DNA of 64,000 nucleotides from G963662905 sp963662905 (GTDB taxonomy: Bacteria; Bacteroidota; Bacteroidia; Bacteroidales; WRLA01). The notes under the pieces were generated by a model that ran no database searches, was not told the origin of the DNA, and saw only the letters and a list, made by a program, of their open reading frames with translations. Below are positions 52,266 through 61,355 of the stretch, in pieces. The stretch is taken from positions 2,046,001 through 2,110,000 of the forward strand of contig CAXXFD010000003.1 of NCBI GenBank assembly GCA_963662905.2, given 5' to 3'. Both the position numbers and the translations under genes were made by a program. Every line of letters begins with the position of its first letter. The first letter of the stretch is position 1.

Positions 52266-54500
52266 TTATTCAACCGGAGCAGCTTCTTCAACTTCCTGAA
52301 GTTCTTCCATCTCCTCAACAATTTTTGGCGCAGGAGCAGGATTTTCGTCCACATCGGTTATCGTCATTTCGTCGATGAGGTTTTGCGCGCCGGCAAATTT
52401 GTCGATGATGAACATCACGTAACGGATATCCACATTGATGGTGCGCTGGAGCTCGGGTTCAAAAGCGATATCACCGCTCATGGCTTCCCAGTTTCCATCG
52501 AAAGCAAGGCCAATCAGTTCGCCTTTTCCATTGATAACAGGGCTGCCACTATTTCCACCGGTAATATCATGTGTGGTCAGGAAACAAACTTTCATCTCGC
52601 CATCTTCGCCATAAGGGCCAAAGTCTTTGTTTTGAATCAGTTCTTTCAGTTTCTCCGGCACAACAAATTCCCAGTTGTCCGGATCTTCTTTTTCCAGGAT
52701 TCCGTTCACTGTTGTGAAATAATTATAATGAACAGCATCAGCAGGGTAATAATCCTGAACGGTTCCGTAAGTCAGGCGTTGCGTGAAGTTTGCATCCGGA
52801 TAATAAACCTTATCGGGATTCATCTTGCGCAGACCATCAATGAACAGGCGGTTGCCACGGGCGAGCATTTCGTCTGAGCTGGCAATTTTATCATTGATTT
52901 CTTTGTATTGCTTGCCGAAAGCAGCAAAAGCTTCATAAGCCATGTCTTTCTTAATCGTTTTGGCTTTTGGGTTGCTCAGGAACTCATCCACTTTGGCCTG
53001 GCTGGTGAAAATTGACTTTTCAAAAACCTGAGCGGCATATTTGGCAAAATCCCCTTTGTATTTTTTCTGGAGTTCTTTTATAAACTCAGGTTGCTGATCA
53101 GCAGGAACGTTTTTGGCATACATTTCCAGCATAGCAGCAAGTAATTTCTGGTCGGTTGGTGCATTATAATCTTTGAAATGTTTGGAAGCAGAAGCTTTCA
53201 GGTTTTCCGCCATTTTTTGGGCTTCTTCAGCTTTGTCTTTGTTTTCCAGGGCTTTTGCCAGGCGGCCAAAGCTTCCGGCATAGCGAAGTACTTCCGGTCC
53301 ACGATACACACCTTCAAAGAAATACCATTTTGAGAGATTGTATTTTGCCATGTTTTTATATGCATCTTCAATCATCTGCAGCGCATCACCATATTTTTTC
53401 TGGCGCTCAGGATTTGCATCGGCCCATTTTTGGAATTCATCTTCCAGTGCTTTTTTCTTCTCGGCAACTTTGAGGCGCTTCAGCCCTTTGGTCTGGCCAA
53501 TAAAATATTTCCAGTAGTTGGCAGTTCCGGCATATTTGCTGGCATATTTGATGCGTACTTCATCACTGGCATCCATATCTTCGCGCATGATGTCCAGTTT
53601 TTTGCGACGGATCTCAACAATCGTCGGATTACTTTCATCAATGGCAAGGTCAACGCCGTAGGAAGTCAGGTAACGATCTGTGCTTCCGGGATATCCCATA
53701 ATCATGGCGAAATCATTGTTTTTTACGCCGCTGATATTGATTGGAAGGAAGTGCTTTGATTTTAAAGGAACGTTATCTTTAGAATATTCTGCAGGGCTTC
53801 CGTCGGGAGCAGTATAAACGCGGAACATGCTGAAATCTCCGGTATGGCGTGGCCACATCCAGTTGTCAGTGTCGGCACCATATTTACCAATAGATGATGG
53901 AGGAGCACCGGCCAGACGGATGTCTTTAAATGTTTCATAGATGTAAGCGTAGTATTCATTTCCGCCAAAGAAAGGTTTAACTACAGCTTTGTAATTCGTG
54001 CCTTCGGTAAGTTTTTCGGCCAGCTCTTTCGTGTGCTTGTCAATAATGTCAGTGCGTTCCTGTTCTGTCATTTCGTCTGTTACACCATCCAGAACATCTT
54101 TGGTAACATCATCGATGCGTACCAGAAACTGAACGGTAAGCCCTTCGATAGGAATTTCTTCCTTTTTGCTGTAGGCCCAGAAACCATCGGTAAGATAATC
54201 ATGCTCAACAGTACTAACGGCCTGGATGGAGCCATAACCGCAGTGGTGGTTGGTCAGGAGAAGCCCTTCGGGAGAAATGATTTCTCCGGTACAGCCGCGG
54301 CCAAAAATAACAATAGCGTCTTTCAGGCTGCTGTTGTTGATGTCGTAAATCTGCTCCGGAGTGAGCTGGAGGCCCATTGCTTTCATTTGGGCATAATTGA
54401 GCTGTTTTACCAGCATTGGGAGCCACATTCCTTCATCAGCCTTTACAGATGTACCAAAGGCAATGAAGAGGGCGAGGAAAAATGTTAAAATGCGTTTCAT
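52266..54500 (-). CDS. S46-family dipeptidyl peptidase, DPP7-type
   Basis: A 744-residue secreted serine peptidase. Signal peptide MKRILTFFLALFIAFGTSVK; then the S46 hallmark 'GMWLPMLVKQLNYAQMKAMG'. Catalytic His is in 'SPEGLLLTNHHCGYGSIQ' (residue 85 or 86), Ser in 'ITGGNSGSPVINGKGE' near 660. The residue that sets specificity is Gly in 'IGLAFDGNWEAMS' (DPP7-like, hydrophobic P1) instead of Arg (DPP11, Asp/Glu). The enzyme releases dipeptides in the periplasm for peptide use. The last 28 residues are acidic and Pro-rich ('VDENPAPAPKIVEEMEEL'), beyond the usual family end. Start at 54500 is fixed by the signal peptide. Confidence 0.94.
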   Translation of the reverse strand: MKRILTFFLALFIAFGTSVKADEGMWLPMLVKQLNYAQMKAMGLQLTPEQIYDINNSSLKDAIVIFGRGCTGEIISPEGLLLTNHHCGYGSIQAVSTVEHDYLTDGFWAYSKKEEIPIEGLTVQFLVRIDDVTKDVLDGVTDEMTEQERTDIIDKHTKELAEKLTEGTNYKAVVKPFFGGNEYYAYIYETFKDIRLAGAPPSSIGKYGADTDNWMWPRHTGDFSMFRVYTAPDGSPAEYSKDNVPLKSKHFLPINISGVKNNDFAMIMGYPGSTDRYLTSYGVDLAIDESNPTIVEIRRKKLDIMREDMDASDEVRIKYASKYAGTANYWKYFIGQTKGLKRLKVAEKKKALEDEFQKWADANPERQKKYGDALQMIEDAYKNMAKYNLSKWYFFEGVYRGPEVLRYAGSFGRLAKALENKDKAEEAQKMAENLKASASKHFKDYNAPTDQKLLAAMLEMYAKNVPADQQPEFIKELQKKYKGDFAKYAAQVFEKSIFTSQAKVDEFLSNPKAKTIKKDMAYEAFAAFGKQYKEINDKIASSDEMLARGNRLFIDGLRKMNPDKVYYPDANFTQRLTYGTVQDYYPADAVHYNYFTTVNGILEKEDPDNWEFVVPEKLKELIQNKDFGPYGEDGEMKVCFLTTHDITGGNSGSPVINGKGELIGLAFDGNWEAMSGDIAFEPELQRTINVDIRYVMFIIDKFAGAQNLIDEMTITDVDENPAPAPKIVEEMEELQEVEEAAPVE

Positions 54501-54551
54501 AATGTGATGTGGTATAATTTAAACGGTTACTAATTTTTCAGGATTGATGGT

Positions 54552-55643
54552 TTAAACAAATTTATCGCCTTTTTTGATTTTCACGGTATTAACGATATCG
54601 CGGATTTGTTGTTCATCGCTTTTGCGGCAAACCAGAAGGATGCCATCGTCGTCCACAACAATATAATCGTCAAGGCCCTGCAAAACTACCAGTTTGTCCT
54701 TGGGCATATTAACAATACAGTTGTGTGTATCGTAGAGCATTACGTTTTTGCCATTGACTGCATTGGCATTTTCGTCTTTTTCGCGTGTTGCATAAAGCGA
54801 TCCCCATGTGCCCAGATCAGACCAGCCGAAATCGCTCGAAAGAACATGCACGTTTTCTGCTTTTTCCATAATGCCGTAGTCAATAGAAATGTTTTTGCAT
54901 ACAGCATAGGTTTGATTGATGAACTCAGCTTCCTTTTCTGTGAAATAAACCCCTTCTCCATCTTTAAAAAGTGAGCTGACATCTACAAGGTGCTGGTCGA
55001 AAGCGCTTAATATGCTTTGGAGCGACCACACAAAAATGCCTGCGTTCCAAAGGAAGTCTCCGCTGCGGAGAAAATCGCGGGCAAGTTCCAGATTGGGTTT
55101 TTCGGTGAAGGTTTTCACCTTATGGATGCGCTTATCTTTATCTTCCACTTTTTCGTCCGTATATTGAATATAGCCGTAACCGGTGTCCGGGCGGCTGGGA
55201 CGGATGCCTAATGTAAGCAGCCAGTTGTTGTTTTCAGCGGCGCGCAAAGCGGATCGGATCACTTCGTCAAATACATCTTCTTTCAGGATGATATGATCGG
55301 ATGGAGCCACAACCATGACCGCATCTTTGTTTTTTTTGGCAATTTTATAACTGGCGTAGGCGATGCAGGGAGCAGTATTGCGGCGTGAAGGCTCACAAAG
55401 GATCTGGTCATAGGCAATTTCAGGAAGTTGTTCCTTTACCTGTTCGCGGTAAATTTCGTTGGTTACTACAAAAATATTTTCCGGCGGGCATACTTTCCTG
55501 AACCTGCGGAAAGTTTGCTGGATCAGGGTTTCGCCTGTTCCGAGGATATCAATAAATTGCTTGGGCTTGGCTGTGCGGCTCATAGGCCAAAAACGTGCAC
55601 CAATGCCACCGGCCATAATCACACAGTAATAATTATTGTTCAT
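54552..55643 (-). CDS. Mannose-1-phosphate guanylyltransferase
   Basis: A 363-residue nucleotidyltransferase. 'YYCVIMAGGIGARFWPMSRT' at the start is the nucleotide-binding motif with 'AKPKQFIDILGTGETLIQQT' (Lys of the KPKQF site) right after; 'VVAPSDHIILKEDVFDEVIR' near 113, 'TLGIRPSRPDTGYGYIQY' near 146, 'FTEKPNLELARDFLRSGDFL' near 178 and 'FGWSDLGTWGSLYA' near 271 match GMP-type enzymes. It makes GDP-mannose from mannose-1-phosphate and GTP for surface glycans. It lacks the C-terminal isomerase domain of bifunctional ManC. It lies 88 bp downstream of the SprT-like gene and may share its transcript. Confidence 0.93.
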   Translation of the reverse strand: MNNNYYCVIMAGGIGARFWPMSRTAKPKQFIDILGTGETLIQQTFRRFRKVCPPENIFVVTNEIYREQVKEQLPEIAYDQILCEPSRRNTAPCIAYASYKIAKKNKDAVMVVAPSDHIILKEDVFDEVIRSALRAAENNNWLLTLGIRPSRPDTGYGYIQYTDEKVEDKDKRIHKVKTFTEKPNLELARDFLRSGDFLWNAGIFVWSLQSILSAFDQHLVDVSSLFKDGEGVYFTEKEAEFINQTYAVCKNISIDYGIMEKAENVHVLSSDFGWSDLGTWGSLYATREKDENANAVNGKNVMLYDTHNCIVNMPKDKLVVLQGLDDYIVVDDDGILLVCRKSDEQQIRDIVNTVKIKKGDKFV

Positions 55644-55731
55644 ATACTTATTGCTTTTATTTTAGATTGGCTGTCAATTGTTTCAGTTCAAAATCGTATT
55701 CGTTCACAAATATAGTTAATCTTCTGTATTT

Positions 55732-56358
55732 CTATGGCTTAGCAATGATTTTCACTTCAGCCAATCCATGAACACGGTATTCGCGTTTGTTTTCGGTATC
55801 AATGCAGCGGAAGCGTTTGCGCAATAATTCGCCTTTTATGAATTTTCTGCCATTGCTGAGCATAAACAAACTTCCTTCGGGAATGTCATCGAGATGGGTT
55901 TTTTGCTGCGCTGGGTCGTTTTTGGCGTCAAGCACTTTACGCAGCTCATTATCAGAGAAAGTAGAGGCATAACCTTTGCGCAAATGACGGATGATTACCG
56001 GCAGCATTTCGTTCGGGAAGGAGCCGGATTCAATAACAGGGCGCATCAGGTTTATAAAGCTGGCCTGCCATTCTTTTCCATGCGGCTTGATGCCCCTGCC
56101 AAATTGCAAAAACGCATGCATATGTGCAAGCTCATGTACCAAAGTTATCAGAAACTGATAAGGGTTTAGGCTGTGGTTAATGCTGATTCTGTGATAATGC
56201 TGACGGGGATGAGGCGCCCGGTAATCGCCTGATTTGGTGCTTCTGTCGCGGCTGATGACCAATTGAACAGGATGCTCGGTAAGGTAATTGCATACCAAAT
56301 CCAGGCTTTTTTCCGGAATGTATTTTTTAAGGATTTCCCTGATGTGGTCCTTCTTCAT
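55732..56358 (-). CDS. SprT-like zinc-dependent protein
   Basis: A 208-residue protein with 'LITLVHELAHMHAFLQFGRG' near residue 70, the HExxH zinc motif of the SprT/SprT-like family, followed by 'KPHGKEWQASFINLMRPVIE'. The N-terminal 60 residues ('YIPEKSLDLVCNYLTEHPVQ') and the C-terminal beta-rich part ('GSLFMLSNGRKFIKGELLRK') match the Bacteroidota form. SprT-like proteins may be metalloproteases, but their substrates in bacteria are unclear. Its first 32 bp overlap the end of the small lipoprotein gene in another frame. Confidence 0.85.
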   Translation of the reverse strand: MKKDHIREILKKYIPEKSLDLVCNYLTEHPVQLVISRDRSTKSGDYRAPHPRQHYHRISINHSLNPYQFLITLVHELAHMHAFLQFGRGIKPHGKEWQASFINLMRPVIESGSFPNEMLPVIIRHLRKGYASTFSDNELRKVLDAKNDPAQQKTHLDDIPEGSLFMLSNGRKFIKGELLRKRFRCIDTENKREYRVHGLAEVKIIAKP

Positions 56359-56545
56359 TCAAAATAGTGTTTCCGGGCACAAAGATAGGGGAATTAAGCC
56401 TGTTTTCCGAAAAGGACGGGCAGGTATTGCAATTGCGGGGAACGCGTCTTTTGTATTTCCTTTTACGTTGCGTGCTGCATGCTGCCATAATGACCAGAAG
56501 CAACAGTAACAGCAAGGAATTCCGGAATATTGCTTTTGACTTCAT
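56327..56545 (-). CDS. Very small lipoprotein, overlapping the SprT-like gene
   Basis: A 72-residue protein: basic start, a hydrophobic stretch of leucines, then the lipobox 'LVIMAACSTQ' with Cys at residue 23, followed by a very basic segment (QRKRKYKRRVPRNC) and a Cys-containing 'NCNTCPSFSENR'. The N-terminus is convincing as a lipoprotein signal. The tail reading 'ILNEEGPHQGNP' overlaps the SprT-like start by 32 bp, so its end may be relaxed. Small Bacteroidota lipoproteins with RxCxxCP-like ends are known to me but have no assigned role. It is first in a run toward sprT and the guanylyltransferase. Confidence 0.7.
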   Translation of the reverse strand: MKSKAIFRNSLLLLLLLVIMAACSTQRKRKYKRRVPRNCNTCPSFSENRLNSPIFVPGNTILNEEGPHQGNP

Positions 56546-56571
56546 CGCGGTGCTTTTTTGGTCGTAGGATG

Positions 56572-56618
56572 ATCTCCAAAAAAAAGGAGATTGCGGATCA
56601 TGTAATTATAACCCGCAA
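56572..56618 (-). terminator. Probable terminator of the BNR-repeat gene
   Basis: On the minus strand ATTGCGG (56618-56612) pairs with CCGCAAT (56595-56589) over a 16-base loop; CTCC and a run of eight T follow. It lies 26 bp after the BNR gene stop. Confidence 0.5.
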
Positions 56619-56643
56619 TTCCATCATTTATTATATATGTGTT

Positions 56644-59600
56644 TTATTCCTTAAAATCAGGAAGTTTGCCGGGCACCCAGGGTGCGTCAATGGCTTCCAT
56701 TTCAGCACGGAGTTTTGGAATGCGTTCGGTGATAATGTTGTGCAGATCGTCATAAACCGGTTTGAATTCGCGTTTTGTGATGTCGTAGCCGTTTTTCATT
56801 GTGGCTGTTGGTGCCGATGTGGAGCCCCAGTTGCTGTACATCAGGTCGCCCAGCCTTTCGCTGATGGATGGTGGCTGATTGCCATTTCGTTTGCTGATGC
56901 TTTCATCGCCTTCAAGTTTGCGCATGATTTCCAAAAGATCGGTTTCGATATTGCGGGCTTCGGCACGCATTGCTGCTGTGCTTTTTGGACTGTTTTCCAG
57001 TGAAGTGCGGAAACCTGCAATTTCTTTCATCGCAGCATTGGCTTCCTGGATGCTTCCCCGTACAGCCCGGCCCAGTTTGCGGGTTTTCTTGCCAAAGGCC
57101 AGCAAAGCTTCTTTGTCTTTGGCAGGCAAAGTAGTGTTGTTGAGTGCTTTTACAACAAATTTTTGCGGATCGCACAGGCTTGTTTCTACACCATCTTTTA
57201 CCATATGTACATCAACAGAATAGGTTCCCGGAACAACAAGCATAGAGCCGTTAATTTCCTGGAAATCATCATTTTCTTTTACCCTGAACGGCATCACGCT
57301 TGCATGGCGCAGATCCCAATCTACACGGTTTATCCCGCTAGAGGGCTTTTTGCGCAATTTGCGGATGATGTTGCCTTCTTCATCATAGATATTGAAAATC
57401 AGCCAGGCGTTATCCTGCAAATCTTCGGCACGCAGCTCTTCGAAATCAGGATAATTAATTGTTCCACCATCTTTTTTCGCTTCTTTTTCATTTTTCTTGC
57501 GTTCCTGCTTCAGGCTTTTCGGTGTTTCCTTCATGAAATAGGTAAATGTGGCAGCAACATCGGGGTTTTTTGCATAATAATATGTTTCGCCCTGATTGTA
57601 TTTTCCTCTTTTCGTTTTGAACATCAGAGCATCCTTAATCGGGAAAAGCACAAAATCTTCTTCGAGCATTTCTGGTTTCAGGATGCGGAGGGGCGTATAG
57701 TCGTCCAGGATGTAGAAACCGCGGCCAAATGTTGCCAAAACAAGGTCGTTTTCACGTTCCTGGATTTCCATATCACGTACCTGTATATTGGGAAGGCCAC
57801 TTTTCAGTTGTACCCATTTTTTGCCGCCGTCGATGCTGAAATACACGCCAAATTCGGTGCCGCAGAAAAGCAGGTCGGGATTTACATGATCTTCTTCAAA
57901 GCTGTAAACGGTGCCTTTTTCGGGCAGGTTGGAGGTGATGTTTGTCCAGCTTTTTCCTTTGTCATTACTCTTGAGCAAATGCGGTTTGAGGTCGTTTTTT
58001 TTGCGTCCGTCAAAAGCGATATACAATACATTGGGGTCGTGCTGGCTGGCGTAGAGCATGCTCACATAGTTTGTGTCGGCAATGCCGGGGAATGAGCTGT
58101 ATTTAGTCCAGTTTTCTCCGCCGTCTTCGCTCACTTGCAGCAGTCCGTCATCGGTTCCAACAAAAAGCAGTCCTTCAACAACAGGCGATTCCTGAATTTC
58201 TACAATATTCCCAAATAGTGAAGTGGAAGCATTTTTAGCTACTGCTTCCGGATCCTGGATTTCGCCCATCACAGGAATGAGGTTGCGGTTAATCTGTCGT
58301 GTCAGGTCTGGGCTGATTACTTCCCAGCTGTCGCCGCGGTCATCGCTGCGGAAAAGTTTATTGGCAGCAAAATAGAGACGGGTAGGGGAATGGGGGCTGA
58401 TTTGCAGCGGGCTGTTCCAGTTCCAGCGATATGCTTCACCAACCGGTGGCTGAGGTTTGATGGAAATACTCTCGCCGCTTTTTTTGTCGTAACGCACCAG
58501 CCAGCCATATTGCGATTGTGCATAAACGATGTCGGGATTTTCGGGGTCAATCTGCGATTCAAAACCATCTCCTCCGTTTGTAACAAACCAGTCGTCGTTC
58601 ACAACGCCTTGCCCGCTGATTGTCCGTGAAGGGCCGCCCAGGCTGTTGTTGTCCTGTGTTCCGCCATAAACAAAGTAAAAGGGTTCGGAATTATCCACTG
58701 CAACACGATAAAATTGTGTGATGGGCAGGTTTTCTTTGTAATCCCAAAGTTTGCCGCCATCCCAGGATTCGTAAATTCCGCCGTCGCCTCCTATAAGGAG
58801 GTGCTTTGTGTTTATAGGATCAATCCAAAGGGCATGATCATCCACATGACGATTTTTATTGCTGAGGCTTTTCCAGTTTTTACCGCCATCAAGAGTGTAT
58901 TTTGTATAGGCGTCCATGCTGTACACTTTGTCAACATCTACAGGATCGCAATAAATACGGTTATAATATTGTGGACTGCCACTGACATAGCTGCTCATTT
59001 TTCCCCAGCTTTCGCCACGGTCTGTGGAACGGAAAAACCCACCGCTTTCACCTTCAGCTTCAATAATGGCATAGACAACATCCGGGTTCACAGGGCTAAT
59101 AGCCATGCCGATGCGTCCTTTATCGTCGCCGGGCAGGCCGCTTTTTAGTTTTTTCCAGTTTTTGCCGCCATCAGTACTTTTGTAAATGTCAGATTCCGGA
59201 CCGCCGTTGATCAGTGTAAAAACATGCCTTCTGCGCTGGTAGGTTGCAGCATAAAGGGTGTTAGGATCGCGCGGATCCAGAACAATATCCGTAACGCCGG
59301 TATTTGGGCTGATTTTCAAGATGTTTTCCCAGGTTTCGCCGCCATCAGTGGTTTTGTAAAGTCCGCGTTCGCCACCCGGGCCCCATAATGGCCCTTGTGC
59401 GGCAACATAAACCGTATTGCCGTCAGTAGGATCAATGACAATCCGCCCGATGTGCTCGCTTTCTTTTAAGCCCATATTTTTAAAGCTCTTACCGCCATCG
59501 GTTGATTTATAAACGCCATCGCCATATCCAATGGCACGCTGGCTGTTGTATTCTCCGGTACCCACCCAAACCACATTGCTGTTGGTTGGATCCAGTTCCA

Positions 59601-59919
59601 CATCGGCAATGGACCAGCTGCCGTAATTATCAAAAATGGGCGTCCATGTGGTGCCCGAATTGGTGGTTTTCCAAACATTCCCGGCTGCAACGCCAACATA
59701 GTATTCTGCCGGATTATCCGGATTTACCGCAAAATCGGCAATACGCCCCGAAGCTACGGCAGGGCCGATGCTGCGGAATTTTAAACCGCTGATGGTTCCG
59801 CTGTTCAGTTTGTCTTTTTCTTCTTTGTCCTTGTCTTTCTTTTTAGCCGCATCTACCGGCATGCTCCACAAAAAAAGTGCTGCCAGCAAAAGGGAGAAGT
59901 AATTGTGCCTTTTTTTCAT
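56644..59919 (-). CDS. Large secreted BNR/VPS10-like beta-propeller protein
   Basis: A 1091-residue protein with a signal peptide (about 1-24, ending ...MPVDA) and a Lys-rich spacer. From about residue 45 to 740 it carries about ten Asp-box/BNR units such as 'TNSGTTWTPIF', 'STDGGKSFKNM', 'TTDGGETWENI', 'STDGGKNWKKL' and 'SEDGGENWTKY', the pattern of VPS10/sortilin- and photosystem-stability-type propellers. The region after 760 has 'NYPDFEELRAEDLQDNAWLI' and a helical tail to 1091. No T9SS domain is present. Such proteins are often annotated as glycosyl hydrolases but no catalytic site is visible here. Single gene, divergent from the PKD/T9SS gene. Confidence 0.85.
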   Translation of the reverse strand: MKKRHNYFSLLLAALFLWSMPVDAAKKKDKDKEEKDKLNSGTISGLKFRSIGPAVASGRIADFAVNPDNPAEYYVGVAAGNVWKTTNSGTTWTPIFDNYGSWSIADVELDPTNSNVVWVGTGEYNSQRAIGYGDGVYKSTDGGKSFKNMGLKESEHIGRIVIDPTDGNTVYVAAQGPLWGPGGERGLYKTTDGGETWENILKISPNTGVTDIVLDPRDPNTLYAATYQRRRHVFTLINGGPESDIYKSTDGGKNWKKLKSGLPGDDKGRIGMAISPVNPDVVYAIIEAEGESGGFFRSTDRGESWGKMSSYVSGSPQYYNRIYCDPVDVDKVYSMDAYTKYTLDGGKNWKSLSNKNRHVDDHALWIDPINTKHLLIGGDGGIYESWDGGKLWDYKENLPITQFYRVAVDNSEPFYFVYGGTQDNNSLGGPSRTISGQGVVNDDWFVTNGGDGFESQIDPENPDIVYAQSQYGWLVRYDKKSGESISIKPQPPVGEAYRWNWNSPLQISPHSPTRLYFAANKLFRSDDRGDSWEVISPDLTRQINRNLIPVMGEIQDPEAVAKNASTSLFGNIVEIQESPVVEGLLFVGTDDGLLQVSEDGGENWTKYSSFPGIADTNYVSMLYASQHDPNVLYIAFDGRKKNDLKPHLLKSNDKGKSWTNITSNLPEKGTVYSFEEDHVNPDLLFCGTEFGVYFSIDGGKKWVQLKSGLPNIQVRDMEIQERENDLVLATFGRGFYILDDYTPLRILKPEMLEEDFVLFPIKDALMFKTKRGKYNQGETYYYAKNPDVAATFTYFMKETPKSLKQERKKNEKEAKKDGGTINYPDFEELRAEDLQDNAWLIFNIYDEEGNIIRKLRKKPSSGINRVDWDLRHASVMPFRVKENDDFQEINGSMLVVPGTYSVDVHMVKDGVETSLCDPQKFVVKALNNTTLPAKDKEALLAFGKKTRKLGRAVRGSIQEANAAMKEIAGFRTSLENSPKSTAAMRAEARNIETDLLEIMRKLEGDESISKRNGNQPPSISERLGDLMYSNWGSTSAPTATMKNGYDITKREFKPVYDDLHNIITERIPKLRAEMEAIDAPWVPGKLPDFKE

Positions 59920-60082
59920 AATAAATCATGTGTTGGGCTTTTCGGAGAATTTCTGAAATCCTTTATTATAGCGTTCGCTAAATTGTTGTGTAATTTTCCG
60001 AAAAAGCAAAGTTTTGGCTTGTTTTTTGTACAATAATAATTCTTTTGCAAGATAGTATTTCCTCAACGAAAATAGCAGAATT

Positions 60083-61306
60083 ATGAAAAAAATATTACCC
60101 CTTCTCCTGATTTTAGGAATATTTGTTCAAAACATACAGGCTCAGAGCCGGGCTGAGCTTGAGCTAAAACTCAGTGAGCGCCAATATAAAACCATTGATC
60201 AGGGCCGTGATGGCTGGTTGACTTTCGAAGCCAACAAAACCGAAGGCGAGTTGCCGCTTACCGTGAAATTCAGCATCAAAACACAATTGGAAGGAAAAAC
60301 ATTTTTATGGAAATTTGGCGATGGCAACGAAAGTACAGATGAAAGTCCCTGGCACACTTATTATCAAGAAGGCCTTTTTTCGGTTTATGTGAAGGTGATT
60401 GATGTAAATGACAGCATATGGGAAGGATACAGGAAACAATACATAAAAGCCGGCGATCCGATTAAATACGATACGCTGAATTATCCCCTTCCGGGAGATT
60501 TTGCGCTTTATGAATTAAACCCACCGCAATCGGGTTATGTGGCCGGAAACAATAGTTTTTTGGATTACCGGAAAGCAGAGTTTTTTGAACGTAAAGCAGG
60601 CTATTTCACCATCGACAATATTTGGTTTGATTTTGCCGTGGCATACAATGATACTTTAATTCCGGACAGCCTGGATTTAGACAGTATTGTTCATTTTGAA
60701 ATGTTTTCGGTGAATCCGGATAACGGACAGCCGCAATCCGTTGTGCGGAGTTTTTTTGTAGATATGGATACGATTGTTCGGGATGTGGCGCTGGATCAGG
60801 CTACACCTTTGCCGGTAAGTCCGTTTGATTATAAAGATGATTTTTTTATGGCCGTTACGCTGCCCCGGCTTGGCGATACGCTTGCGCTTTGGAGCAATAC
60901 CGATGGTGATGTGGATCCGGGAAATGCCTGGGAACAATGGCAGGATGGAAGCTGGCATGCGATGAACGCAGATGATTCATGGCAATTGAATATAAACCTG
61001 GGCGTTTATGTTTCCCAGTTTCATGGCCCACTGAGCGTTCCGGAACAAAATAATTTGCCCGAATTTGTTGCATACCCGAATCCGGCCCGTGATCTTTTGA
61101 ATGTAAAATGGATGGAACAGCCTGAAGGTGAATTGGAAATCAGCCTTTATAGTATCCTTGGGCAAAAACTCCTGGAAACAATTGCTCCTGCTTATAGCCG
61201 TGATGTGATCCAAATTCGTCTCAGTGATTATCCTGAAGGCATGTACTTGCTTCGTGTTTCTGATGGCCTACAGCAGCTTACCCGGAAAATCAATATCGCA
61301 CGATAG
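60083..61306 (+). CDS. Secreted PKD-domain protein with T9SS sorting domain
   Basis: A 407-residue protein with signal peptide MKKILPLLLILGIFVQNIQA. Residues about 45-125 form a PKD domain: 'LPLTVKFSIKTQLEGKTFLW' then the hallmark 'KFGDGNESTDESPWHTYYQE' and 'SVYVKVIDVN'. Residues about 130-325 are beta-rich without a family I recognise. The last 80 ('FVAYPNPARDLLNVKW' ... 'GMYLLRVSDG') are a T9SS type A sorting domain, so it is exported to the surface or medium. Followed by hisS 50 bp later on the same strand, probably with its own promoter. Confidence 0.88.
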   Translation: MKKILPLLLILGIFVQNIQAQSRAELELKLSERQYKTIDQGRDGWLTFEANKTEGELPLTVKFSIKTQLEGKTFLWKFGDGNESTDESPWHTYYQEGLFSVYVKVIDVNDSIWEGYRKQYIKAGDPIKYDTLNYPLPGDFALYELNPPQSGYVAGNNSFLDYRKAEFFERKAGYFTIDNIWFDFAVAYNDTLIPDSLDLDSIVHFEMFSVNPDNGQPQSVVRSFFVDMDTIVRDVALDQATPLPVSPFDYKDDFFMAVTLPRLGDTLALWSNTDGDVDPGNAWEQWQDGSWHAMNADDSWQLNINLGVYVSQFHGPLSVPEQNNLPEFVAYPNPARDLLNVKWMEQPEGELEISLYSILGQKLLETIAPAYSRDVIQIRLSDYPEGMYLLRVSDGLQQLTRKINIAR

Positions 61307-61355
61307 TAGTTCTAAGTACAGCTTCTTTTGTACTTTTGCGCCAAATTATCAGTTT

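Noticed and set aside
57163..58095. 310-codon plus-strand frame
   Set aside because: Antisense to the BNR-repeat gene, which has a signal peptide, strong repeats and better codon use.
56644..59919. Glycosyl hydrolase/sialidase call for the BNR protein
   Set aside because: Asp boxes are present, but the sialidase arginine triad and catalytic residues are not apparent.
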